This document shows positions 46,143 to 56,619 of a stretch of DNA of 64,000 nt, one piece after another. The stretch is from Sebastes aleutianus (Eukaryota; Chordata; Actinopteri; Perciformes; Sebastidae). The notes under the pieces were generated by a model. That model made no database searches, was not told where the DNA came from, and saw only the letters and a list, made by a program, of their open reading frames with translations. The DNA lies in assembly GCA_916700875.1 (NCBI GenBank), contig CAKAKS010000074.1, positions 1,475,732-1,539,731 on the forward strand, written 5' to 3'. Every line of letters begins with the position of its first letter. Within the stretch, counting starts at the first letter, position 1. A program made the position numbers and the translations under genes.

Positions 46143-47321
46143 GATTTCTACATACATGACTCAGAGCGTCAGCCCAGCACGGCAGGGATTTACGTCTCCA
46201 TTACAGTTACCCGTTAATCAAAGAAGTGGCTGTAAAACGGTCATAAACACATTTCATTTCCTATAGTATTCACAATAAAAGTCCCCCGTTATTTTGTTAT
46301 TTAAAAGCTTTTATTATGAAGCAGCAAAATCAGGAAATGTTGGGTTTTCATCAGCAGCAACTAAACACAACTTCTACGCAGCTGAAAAAGCAAAACGGTA
46401 AAATAAGGCACATATCTGAAAGTACAAACAGTGAAGTCGGAAATTCAGTTTGAAGCTACAAAAGTACTGAAAGCTGAACACACAACGTCTTTCTCTCTGG
46501 TCTCTAGTTCTGACCTGTTAGAGGCCCACAAACCTGCTTACCGTTAATTTCTCTCCAGCAGGAGGAGACGGTAAAGAAGAGAGCGAGTGAGAGAGACAGT
46601 CAGTGTGTTGTGTTGGTTCCACCGGTGGGATTTTGGCAAATAGTGTGGCTGATCAGTTAGTCAGGAAGTGACTCAAATAAATATGGAATATCATAGAAAT
46701 GCCAAAATACACTGGAGGGGGGCTTTAATGACACTATTGAGATGCATTATGGGAATTGTGGAATCCAGGTTTTTAGATCTGTAGCTATTTTAAAGACTTC
46801 AGTTTTGACCTTTCTTTTTTTAAATCTCTTTTGCAAGTCCCCAAACCTTATGGCAGTGTAATACTAAATCATAAGAGGTGCCCCTGTGTTGTTTGGTAAT
46901 TATGAACCACATGGTCAGCCTCAAATACCGCAGCTTAGTACGACTCTAATACCCCGGCTGCACAGCTTTGCCACACACGAGGAGCACCTCGTTCACTAAA
47001 AACCTGCTTCTCCCCAAAAGCATGAAAATGAGATTTTGTGTAACCACAAACAAGTTTCACGCCTTTCAATTTAAATAGTTTTCCATGTCCACTAACGGAA
47101 GGATTCCTCTCTCTATAATGTGTCCTAGCAGTCAGGTCTTTATCAGACTTTACGGTGAGGTGAGCCAGCTGTCGAGGCCTCGATCGAGACCACCCACTGA
47201 GCTGAAGCAGCGTCTCAGGTTTCACCCTTCACATCACGTTGGGTTACTGTACTGGCACAACAATACATCTCTATGTTGTCCTGCATTTATTCAATTTCAC
47301 TTTATTATTTTATTATTTCAC
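46143..47321. other. Non-coding with repeat debris
   Basis: 46557-46612 matches the complement of 8036-8085, and 46700-46730 (CACTGGAGGGGGGCTTTAA) looks like a TTAAAGCCCC-type end, so 46200-46730 is probably one decayed MITE. 46731-47321 shows nothing recognisable. Confidence 0.4.
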
Positions 47322-47493
47322 GTGGGGTATATAGCGCTCCGTGTGTCCGTCCTTCCGTCCATTCGTGTGTCACACTTTTGTTTCCGGAGCAGAACTCTGA
47401 AAGTATTTAACTTAGGAACTTCACATTTGGTCTGATGGTTTCACATTTGACAGTTTGGTCTAGTTGTGCCTTTTGGGGGTTAGAAGTCCAGAG

Positions 47494-48002
47494 TAGTGAT
47501 GTGCATTCCAAGCAAAAATACTATTCGAAAATCACTGGGAATTAATCGATTATTATTCGGGCGCACCACCGGCCCGTCTCGCCCACACCGTCGGGGAGGT
47601 GGAGCGCGAGGACACGAAAGATGGTGACGAGAGGTTAACGTTGCGCTGCCGTAAAGTGGTATTGGTGCCTTTGTATCGGAGCCGATTTGCGAGTACGAGT
47701 ACGAGTACATGAGCACAGCATTGGACCTGATACTGGTTTCGGTATTGGTGCATCCCTAGTATTTTTCAACCGTATTGTTGGAACAGTTGGGGAGGCCGGT
47801 GGAAAGACACTACTAGGGGCGCGGCGCCACTTGCACACGGACATGACGTCGGGGTGCGCTTGCGCACTACCAGGCAGCTCCTGCAACGGTTAATACAAGG
47901 GAAATATATATGTTTTAAGATGGAACGAATAGTCGAATAAACTATAACATTTTATATAATTTAACGGCTATTCAAAAAATGTAAAATCATGACCCATCCC
48001 TC
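47494..48002. mobile_element. hAT-like element nested in repeat B
   Basis: 509 bp from TAGTGATGTGCATTCC to CATGACCCATCCCTC. Flanks GTCCAGAG (47486-47493) and GTTCAGGG (48003-48010) each differ by one base from GTCCAGGG, which the uninterrupted copy has at this site, so an 8-bp target duplication is well supported. It contains the 28S-derived repeat copy 4. Confidence 0.8.
47557..47758 (+). mobile_element. 28S-derived chimeric repeat, copy 4 (nested)
   Basis: 47557-47627 matches 28S (TCGGGCGCACCACCGGCCCG, CGGGGAGGTGGAGCGCGAG, GAAAGATGGTGA). It is followed by the fullest tail: CGAGAGGTTAACGTTGCGCT, GCCGTAAAGTGGTATTGG, GGAGCCGATTTGCGAGTACG, GGTATTGGTGCATCCCTA. A GTACGA duplication is seen in the tail. 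Confidence 0.87.
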
Positions 48003-48092
48003 GTTCAGGGTGCCCAACATTTGGGAATTTTTTCCAAAAGGGCACAACCTTTGTCCCTACTTTAGTAGGGGTCAAGCAGTGAGTGGGGGGAT

Positions 48093-49592
48093 GTGAGCCA
48101 TGCTCACTTTAGCCTTGTTTTCATAGCCAGAAGTTCTGTTTTTTTTCCCATCAGAATACAATATAAAGGACGTAGTTGGATAAAAGATAATTGCTGTGTT
48201 GCAGCTGCATCATTATTATCTCTCCACATCCTCACTACAACAGAAAAAAAGGCTGCTTTGTTTTGGGCTCTTAAAGTAAGAGAAACTAACGAGCACCCTT
48301 GATTTCCACTAATGGGTTTGTTTGTGTTATCTCAATTATTGGCTCCTTGTCTGTTAATTTCCTTCCCGTCTCCCAAAACTGTAGTCTCCTGCCAGTACTG
48401 GAGCTAGTTGATGTACGACATACCAGGGACCAAGCAGACTATAGCGCTCCTTCCCCTGGGCTATAAAGCCGCCGACGGTAGGAGGGAGGCGGCCGGGAAG
48501 GAGCGCTAATTCATCACTATCACGGGCCTGCCGCCTTCCAAAAGGCAGTTAATTAACTTTCCATAGGCCGTGAGAGGACGCATGAGTATGTGCGAGCTCG
48601 GGCCGACAGCCCCGTGATGCCGCCTGCAGCGGAGCGTGGTAATGTGAGGTCCAATCCTGAGCCCTGCTGGGAGGCTGAGGTCGCCGGCAGGAACCACACT
48701 GGGAGTTTCTGGAGGACAAATTCCTGCTCCGTCAGTTAAGAGCTGGATCCGCACAGATAAATGCCCAGATTATTTACATAATGGTTCCTTCAGCTTCCCT
48801 CTGTGCCTACTTTTGGGGCTCTAAAATATTTAGTTTTGCAGAGAATGAAAGCTCTGTTTTGTCTTTGTTTCACAACCACACTCCACAAGACTTTACACTC
48901 AGCTCCACCATTCAGCCTGTTTCTTATTGCACTGTTCATCTGTGAACTCCAACGGACAGATTGGCTGTGTAATGTTTGTCCTTGTATAGGAGGATGTGAA
49001 GCTTGAGGCCATGTGACCCCTTGATTCCTCATAGTTGATTATTTGATTCTTCTGTCAAGTCAGTGTTCTATAGCCTTGTTTTTTTCTGATCAGAAAAGAA
49101 TAATTTATACCATGAAATCTCAAATAGAGGCCAGGGCTCTGTACTTTTACTCAACGGGAGAGAGAACTAGGCCTTTTATTGAAACAATGTTACATTATAG
49201 AGACTTTATCCTAATGTTCCCTGTTTTTTCCCAGACCAGTCGGCAGGAAAACATGTTGGCATTGTGCTTTTCTGCAAACCACGAATACGTTGATTGTTGA
49301 CGTTTGTGGCGTAGTACAACGAGCGACGCGCAGAGCAAGTGGCGTAGTGTATCAAGCGACCGTTATTGAAAGAGGCGTAGTATACTAAAGAGCAAAAACG
49401 TACACTAAGGGCTGGTGGGAGGCGAGGTGGATTGGTCAAACAAACACAGTTTCACCCAAGAGACCGTTGTTCATGTCCCGTGTGAAACTAAAAGTAAATG
49501 TTGAGTTTATGCTTTACGTAATGTTGTTATGCTTGTTACGTAGCGCTACAAAAGAAAGTTCGCTTAGGACAGTTGTTATTTATTTATGATAG
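48093..49592. other. Non-coding; 48290-48790 possible CNE
   Basis: 48290-48790 is repeat-free, moderately GC-rich, with a perfect hairpin (listed), CAGTTAATTAAC and GGAGCGCTAATTCATC motifs. 49300-49590 looks repeat-derived. Frames at 48506-49032 have no recognised domains. Confidence 0.3.
48443..48507. repeat. 13-bp perfect inverted repeat, 39-nt loop
   Basis: AGCGCTCCTTCCC at 48443-48455 pairs exactly with GGGAAGGAGCGCT at 48495-48507. The loop is GC-rich, with CCGCCGACGG and CGGCCGGG segments. It could be a stem-loop in RNA or a symmetrical protein-binding site. No small-RNA family is recognised. Confidence 0.85.
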
Positions 49593-49735
49593 CTACTTTG
49601 TCACGCTACTTTGTCACGCTACTTTGTCACGCTACTTTGTCACGCTACTTTGTCACGCTACTTTGTCACGCTACTTTGTCACGCTACTTTGTCACGCTTC
49701 TTTGTCACGCTTCTTTGTCACGCTTCTTTGTTACG
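49593..49735 (+). repeat. 13-bp minisatellite, 11 copies
   Basis: Eight copies of CTACTTTGTCACG, two of CTTCTTTGTCACG and one of CTTCTTTGTTACG, all in register. As 13 is one more than a multiple of 3, all three plus-strand frames are open and read the same 13-residue peptide cycle. Decayed relatives of the unit continue to about 49850. Confidence 0.97.
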
Positions 49736-50486
49736 CTGCCACCGTTACTTTGTGACGTTGCATTGTGACTTGCATTGTGGCGTGGTGTTGAGCTGTTACG
49801 TTGTCACGCTGTCGCATTACGCTGTCGTGTTACGCTGTTACGTTATTATTTTAACATAAACCATAATCTTTTTTCTAACCTTAGCCAAGTCATTTTCTTG
49901 CCTTAACCTAACCAGTCGGTTCACAACGTTAACCACGTGTCTAATTCCATCACCACCACTCTAATGTTTACAATCATTCATACATTAAAATTGTCAGACA
50001 AGGCTGAGTTGAAACCATTCATAATATATTTTTGTGGTCCTGCAACCTTTTTAAAGCAGAGTCTGAACTAAAAACCAAACCTGTGAGGCCAGTTAGAGTC
50101 CCTGTTGCTCGCTGTGCAGATGCTGTGCGGATGCTGTGCGGTGGCAGACGCTGTGCGGTGGCAGATGCTGCTGTAACAACCTTTTACTGCATTTTTTTTC
50201 GTTTGCTAAGTCCTGTTCTTTTTTTACACTCACCCCAACAGAGTCCAATTTCCTGTACAGTATAGTATCATTACAGATCCCACTGAAGCATTGTCCCATA
50301 GTTCAAAGATGGTCATGCTCCAGTGAATAGCTCATTTGTTGATAGCCATCACTCTAACTTCACAAGCACACTCACAGGAGATGAAAGTGAGATGAGAGGT
50401 TAGGTTTGAGTCTGTTTTCCCCTGAAATGACCCTCCTGTCTGTACACATTTGTGCTGGATGCAATCAGCTCTTTTCATGTCATCAA
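49736..50486. other. Non-coding, no confident feature
   Basis: A short GCAGATGCTGTGCGGTG-type imperfect repeat lies at 50117-50170. Nothing else recognised. Confidence 0.3.
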
Positions 50487-51072
50487 TGACTACGTTTACA
50501 TGCACCGAATATTCTCTTTTTTTGCGAGTCCTTGTCCCCACAGCCTCCCACTGCAGACCCCAATTTCCCCCCCCCCCCCGAGGATCAATGAAGTATTCCC
50601 GATTCTGATTCTGGTTTCCGAGATTCAGACCGTGCCAAAGTAATAACTGAAGCTATAAGAATGTGTATCGCTGCGTATGCGACCACAGTCGATCGTAAAC
50701 AATACCGAATTAAAGCATATGGTGTTTTGTTATTTATTTATCTTTTATTGACAATATGTCAGTATTTGAGTGTCTTAACTGTTAATGTAAGCATTATGGC
50801 CAATGAGCAACTGTAGAATGTTATAATTTTCTAAATAAATGAAAAAATATATATATATTTTCTGTATTTTTCTTTGTTTTCCCAATTGTACTGAAAACGT
50901 ACTGAAATTGTACCCGAACCGTGACCCCAAAATCGAGGTACATGTCTCTTAATCAGAAAATGTTCCATTCGGAGTGAGGTGAAATATGCTGTTTACATGA
51001 CCCCTATTAAATTCATGACATTGTTACATTTGGAATAGAAGTGGAATATTAGTTTGCATGTAAATGTAGTCA
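50487..51072. mobile_element. MITE with TGACTACGTTTACATGCA terminal repeats
   Basis: The left end TGACTACGTTTACATGCA matches the complement of the right end (TGCATGTAAATGTAGTCA) at 17 of 18 bases. 586 bp. The interior holds a C14 homopolymer at 50566-50579, an AT dinucleotide patch near 50847, and no transposase. Confidence 0.85.
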
Positions 51073-51310
51073 GTGTGATCATCTGTTTTTTCAGTTAAGT
51101 CCACCAAGCAGCTCGTGGCTCGTCTGGCCTCCTCTTCCTCCCTCTGTCTCTTTGTGATGGGCAGAAGCCAATCGATGGTGAATTTGGCTCCGTCGGATAG
51201 TTTTTCTGCGCTCCTCTTGGGAGTTCTCAGCATTGAAATAGAGTCTTTGGGCCAGGGCTTGGCACTGCTGAGAAATGTGCGGGTGTTGGCAGAGTGAGCC
51301 GCACTGCTGG
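51073..51310. other. Short unique flank of the CAG tract
   Basis: No gene signature. Open frames here are extensions of those running through the CAG tract. Confidence 0.3.
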
Positions 51311-51351
51311 CCAGCAGCAGCAGCGGCAGCAGCAGCAGCATGCAGCAGTAG

Positions 51352-51382
<31 letters not shown>

Positions 51383-51725
51383 GCAGCATGCAGCAGTAGA
51401 GCAGCAGCATGCAGCAGTAGAGCAGCAGTAAGCAGCAGCAGCAGCATGCAGCGCAGAAGCAGCAGCAGAAGCAGTAGCAGCAGCACCACCACCAGCAGCA
51501 TGCAGCAGCATGCAGTAGCATTCAGCATGCAGCAGCATACTGTAGAGCAGCAGCAGCAGCATGCAGCAGCAGCAGCAGCAGTAGAGCAGCATGCAGCAGC
51601 AGTAGCAGCAGCAGCAGAGCAGCATGCAATAGCAGCTTGCAGCATGCAATAGCAGCTTGCAGCATGCAGCAGCAGCAGTAGAGCAGCAGCAGTAGAGCAG
51701 CATGCAGCAGCAGTAGAGCAGCAGC
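51311..51725 (+). repeat. Compound CAG/GCA trinucleotide repeat
   Basis: About 415 bp of CAG runs broken by ATG CAG, TAG AGC and TTG CAG units, forming higher-order blocks such as GCAGCAGTAGAGCAGCAG. The minus-strand frame of 233 codons is almost all Cys, Leu and Ala, which marks low complexity and not a protein. Long CAG/CTG tracts form slipped hairpins and are prone to length change. Confidence 0.95.
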
Positions 51726-52948
51726 GTCATTGATCCCCCTGCATTCTCTCCATTAGCCCCGACCAGATGACATAGAAACCGCTCCACATCAAAAGAGCAC
51801 GATGAAATCAAATGCTGCAATGTGTTCCTCACTAGACTTTTAACAAATGCCCAGCTGGTGTTACTGACACAATATGTTCGCCACCCACGCTGAATTAGCT
51901 GCTGCCCAGATAACTCATTTTTGATCACATTAAAGTGAATAAACCACCTAAAAAAGATTTTTTTTTTTTCCTTTTCAACGTTGCACTTTGCACCATTTTT
52001 TTGTACGGTTATTATCTAAAAGCTGACAATGAAGGCAAGGTAACAGAAGAGATTAAGTGGAGGTGTTCACTTTGTTGTGAACTTTTGTTCTGTTTTGTGC
52101 TCTCAGTCTTTTACATGGGTGCAATAGAAAAAGCAATTTTCTCTTTGCTGTCTGAAACATCAATTAATTTTTGTAACTGTGAGGAGCCTCTTTTACTACT
52201 GTTATTTGTGCAGTCGTTTACTGATATGGTTTAAATGACTGTAAAAGAAGGTTTTTAAAATGACAGTAATAGGGATGAAGCACCATCCAATCTGGCTTGT
52301 GTCCATGTTGTAATTGATCTCCTTTTATTTATGCATTAATAACTTTTTCTTGGCAGTGGTTATTCTTGAAGATGGGTTTAGAGAACTACCCCTCGGCATC
52401 ACTCCGAGGTCCGTGACTTTTCGTTCCTTCCGGCTGTCTGGAAGCAGTTTGTAATTTGAGATTAGGGTCCATCTGGGAGGGTATGGGGGTGAAATGTAAT
52501 CCTGGAGTATTCACTTACTCCGTTTCAGCACAGCTTTTTGGAACAGAACAACATATTGGATTTTTCTTCAGGCACGTCGTGTTATTTCTCTGCGATGCTG
52601 GGGGACGGCCAGAGATTGTCCAAATGCACCGTGGCATTTGCTGTTGTTGAATGTGGTTAGCATCAACAACAGAGCCGCAGTCCCTTCTCTAAACACACAA
52701 CGGCGTGTAAAATTTATAACGTCCAGCAGCACTCGATGAGCTGACGGTCAGCTCGATATACAGAAGCAAGGCTCCTCTAATGACTCCTTTCTACACTCTG
52801 GCTGTACCTACATTCAACCTGATTAGAAGCTTTGTTTTCCTTTATGGCGGTCATTAGCTGCATCCCTACCAGCTCATCCCATGAGAGGGACCGGCTCCCA
52901 AACTCTGTAGAGTTGCAACTTTTGAAGTTGATGCATCTGAATGAATGA

Positions 52949-52949
<1 letters not shown>
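51726..52949. other. Non-coding; 52640-52870 possible CNE
   Basis: 52640-52870 is repeat-free, with GAGCTGACGGTCAGCTC (a 17-bp near-perfect palindrome near 52739), TAATGACTCC and GGCGGTCATTAGCTGC. Other parts show nothing recognisable. Confidence 0.3.

Positions 52950-53015
<66 letters not shown>
52950..53015. repeat. (TG)33 microsatellite
   Basis: Thirty-three uninterrupted TG units preceded by GAAT repeats. Confidence 0.98.
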
Positions 53016-53016
<1 letters not shown>

Positions 53017-53282
53017 TACAGCCAGTTGCTATATTTGGAATAAAACTTGTCATGCACAGAAATATACCTGCTCTAAAAACACAGAAGTCATTAAGTTGTT
53101 TCCACGGTGGCACCTGCTTGTAACTGACAACATCAGCGGTGGCTGCTTCAATTTAAGACACTCATTAAGGTACGACGTGTCGCATTTCAGCGTCAACAAA
53201 TTAACATGTTAATTTGTCCTCATTAGTTTTAATTATTGTAAACAAACAAGACTATTGCTAAGAAGACAGCATTTGTGACACC

Positions 53283-53307
53283 GGGGGGGTGGGGGGGTGG
53301 GGGGGGG
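53283..53307 (+). repeat. G-rich tract with quadruplex potential
   Basis: Runs of seven, seven and nine G separated by single T. Four or more G3 tracts are available within 25 bases, enough for an intramolecular quadruplex. Confidence 0.85.
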
Positions 53308-53689
53308 TATTTACTCTGCAGTCAATCAACAACTTCTTTGAACCATTTCTTTAACTACGTTGTTTCCGCTTCACATTACCTGATGTGATCTGGTATTAGT
53401 TGTGATTAGATTAGATTGGATAACTTAATGAATGGCCAGAGGGAATAGCTTCGGTCGCCCCCACACACATTGAAACAAATGACAAAAGAGACAGCAGACA
53501 ACATATGAAAGACATACAGCCACAACAACACTAGTCACACTAACACACAAACAGATCCCCAGTGCAGCTCAAGAGCCATAAAACTATGTAAATATAATAT
53601 ATAAATGAATCAATAAAAGAAGATCATCAGTGATTCATCTGAAAACGATCAATAAAACAGGAAACAAACATTAGAGATATTCCCGCTGT
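53308..53689. other. Non-coding, nothing recognised
   Basis: AT-leaning sequence without gene, RNA or clear repeat. It may include the degraded outer edge of the following MITE. Confidence 0.3.
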
Positions 53690-54178
53690 CATCACTGACG
53701 TTGTTGCTGCCGTATTTATTGTTAATGGAGCAGCTACAATGTTAGCATAGCCTGGCACTGATCGATCCAAACTCCATTCAGAAAACAAGCACTTCAAAAG
53801 TTGTTTGCTTGTTGTGTTGCAGACAGACACGACAAAGCATTGAGTTTGGTCTTTTTTACAAATCGACATCATTTTGTCGTTACTTCGGCATCATTTTGAT
53901 CTGTTTATTGCAATTAAATCACAGCACAGTTTGTTTATTTTGGGTTCATACCGCAGTAGTGACATGTGGCTTGCTAGATACAGTCAGTGCAATGGCACTG
54001 TATGTGAACACAGCTCAACGCCAGGCGACGTTATGAACCCAGACACGACGGCGTTTGGTTTTCTGACATATCTGGGACTTCACCAACATGTACAAAGCAG
54101 CTACAGTGGTTATTTCTTCCATGATTAATGGAGGAAAGCGAGGCGAAAATTTGCTTCGCGTTTGGTGTGAATGCACGG
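53690..54178 (-). mobile_element. TTCACACCAAG MITE, copy 2 (inverted)
   Basis: Reverse complement of much of 22650-23322: shared blocks include TGATCGATCCAAACTCCATT, GGGTTCATACCGCAGTAG and CCAGACACGACGGCGTTTGG. It ends CGTTTGGTGTGAATGCACG, the terminal repeat. The other end is decayed. Confidence 0.75.
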
Positions 54179-54460
54179 TAAAACAATACGAAGCACAACA
54201 TAACGTAAGTTAAATGAACATAAACAAGAGCACATGCACAACAACAGCTCTATGTAATAATACAATGGACTGCTGACACGCTCCCCAGAAAACATGAACA
54301 CAGAACTGTTCTCCGCCTTTTCATTTTAAAAGAACAACGACCAATGAGGAGACTCCAACAGACGGCCGACCAATCCTGTAACTTCATCACTCAGTCACTC
54401 TGTCATTGACAGACTTTTGCGTTTATAGGACTGGCCCTCTGCAGTCCAGCCATCAAGACT

Positions 54461-54597
54461 GAGGCTGTATCCAAAACTGCCTACTACATACTACTGACAA
54501 ATGCAGTGTACATACCGTATAGGCTACTGCATACTGTATACTGCATACTGCGTTTGTTGTTTGACTAGTATAGTATGAGGTTTAGAATACAGCCTAA
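54461..54597. mobile_element. 137-bp MITE (AGGCTGTAT ends)
   Basis: AGGCTGTATCCAAAACTGC at the left and TTTAGAATACAGCCT at the right are inverted. The interior is a run of CATACTGTATACTGC-like short palindromes. Too short for coding. Confidence 0.65.
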
Positions 54598-54699
54598 GAG
54601 TCTACTGCCACGCTAGCGGCTCTGTGAGGCTGAACTTTACAGCGTTAGTGCTTTGAGCTAAATGCTAACATGAAGACTAGAATGACGACGCTGACATGC

Positions 54700-54963
54700 T
54701 AGGGATGTCATGATGCCAGAAATTTAGAAGTTGATGCCAATACTAGTGAAATTCCACGATTCTCGATACCACCTGGTTGTATCGGTACTACTGGGAAAAC
54801 GTATGTGGCGCATTCATCTCGGCTCTTTTCTGTCAGTGCAGGCGTGTCAGTTGGGAGATCAATTATTTGAGCAGCGGAATATCGTAAAACACATTTCATT
54901 GAAACCCCGACAGAAACAACATAAATTGAATAGTATTTTTGCTTGAAAGGCAAATCATCCCTA
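54700..54963. mobile_element. Short hAT-like element (TAGGGATG ends)
   Basis: TAGGGATGTCATGATGCC at the left and AAATCATCCCTA at the right give an 8-bp terminal inverted match. 264 bp. Flanking 8-mers do not agree, so ends or age are uncertain. Confidence 0.5.
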
Positions 54964-55906
54964 CTGAAAACACCTGTTATAGGCCGAGCCCCAACCTTGT
55001 TGATCACGCTCATTGGCAGTATTACTTACTCCAACATACTGTTCTGAAGTTTAAAGTTTTGTACCGACCTCTATCGACTTGACCTTCCTGAGGAAAAATA
55101 ACCTGGACTGTGCCATGTTAACACATTATTTATATTGTCTGACTAGTTCAAGGAAACAATTTCAACCTGATGATTTTTGATCTGAATTGGTGAACCTGCA
55201 TCTTTCCGTTTTGAAGGTCAATAAAGAGCTTCTTTTTCGTCTTACTATAATATATTAAGGTTCAGGTAATTAACCTGAATCTGTCAGACTCATCTGTGTA
55301 GGTCTGGCCCTCTAAACTATTTAGTATGAGATCTACATGGACAGAATTATAAGAAGAGTCTGAAGATAATATGATGCCTGGTTATAGTGTGAATAATAAG
55401 CGCGGCAACCCTGTTCCCCGGGGAGCTCCTGTTTTAGAAAAGTAGCTGTCCATTATCCAAATAACGGTGTTCTCTGAAGGTTAAAATGCATCACCAGAGT
55501 CGTGTATTAAATGCATTTTAAAAAAAAAATGCATATAGTATAGGAAAAGTCCTGGCCATTGAATAACACATAAAACACCTTATAAGGAATATAATGACTT
55601 ATTCTTTGTGACCGGACCCATTAGGGTGTTTTAGATGTGTGCTTTTTGAAACATAATGTTCTACATGTATTCCTTTTAGGAAGTGAAATGGTGGCCGTAT
55701 TGAGGTTGTTTATATCTGACTCTCAGTGATGAACACAGGAGGGGATCGAATATTTAATGGTATCTGAAAGTATAAGAGTGCTCCACCGTTCCAACATGTT
55801 CTCTGCTCAGCTTTGAGGACTCTGTTTGTCACAGAAGATAGAGCCCAAAAGCACAGGGACTAGCTATTGATTGCCATAATGGTGTTTTCAAGTGATTTCT
55901 GGCTGA

Positions 55907-55956
<50 letters not shown>

Positions 55957-56619
55957 CACCACACAAGGGAATAATATTTGTTTCAAGATACTCAATCTGA
56001 TCACAAAGACCACAGGGCATTTCAGTCTGCAGCAAACATACACATTATTTGATTGAGAAAGTTGCCGGGTATTTGTCTTCTGTGTAATCAGGAGCCGTGG
56101 CGCCGTGAGAGCACTGAGCTGTGAAGAAACTACATCTGAGTCTTATGGCTTTTCTGTTTTTTCACTGCTAGTCCTCACCAGAATGAAGCACTTATTATTC
56201 TATTTAACCTGTAATAACCTTGATATCAGTATTATGGCCTTTACTTTGTCATTAAGATAGCTACAGTATCAGGTAGAAATGCTTCAGGACATTGTTGAGG
56301 ATGTTGGAATTGGCTTTTCCCGGGTTTGAAAGACTGTCTGAGTACCTGAGTTAGAGATTGAACATTCATCATGGTTTCAGCCCGAGGCCGGCTGTGTTTA
56401 TTACACTGAACGTTAAACTGCAGCGTTTCTCCTCAGCAGCAGGAACAGCAGTTTGTTTTCTACATCATATGTACAGTCATTTAGTATTATATATGACCAA
56501 AATGAATACAACACAGTTGTACCGGTGTGATATCTGACTGAATGGAAAATGTCACTTTGCATTATTCAACCAAATTTGACCACTGGAGTATTTTTGCGGT
56601 CCGTGTTCATTTGCCAAAA
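54964..56619. other. Non-coding with one microsatellite
   Basis: No gene recognised. Contains a (GT)n tract at 55913-55955. The remaining sequence shows no clear repeat ends. Confidence 0.3.
55913..55955. repeat. (GT)n microsatellite
   Basis: About 21 uninterrupted GT units. Confidence 0.97.

Larger units (their letters stand above)
47322..48092 (+). repeat. Dispersed repeat B, copy 3, split by nested insertion
   Basis: The left part 47322-47493 and right part 48003-48092 join to the order seen at 6911-7205 (AGTCCAGGGTGCCC is cut). The inserted block is the hAT-like element at 47494-48002. Confidence 0.85.

Noticed and set aside
47494..47758. The 28S-derived repeat and the hAT-like element as one element starting at 47494
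   Set aside because: The hAT-like element has its own right end and 8-bp duplicate at 48003, and the 28S-tail end GCATCCCTA occurs alone at four other loci. Nesting, or cargo within this hAT-like element, explains it better.
49573..49859. Three overlapping frames with repeating SRYFVTLLCHAT-like peptide
   Set aside because: All come from the 13-bp minisatellite, which is open in every frame.
51227..51928. 233-codon minus-strand frame rich in Cys, Leu and Ala
   Set aside because: It is a read-through of the CAG/CTG repeat tract. Frames on both strands are open for the same reason and no non-repeat domain is attached.
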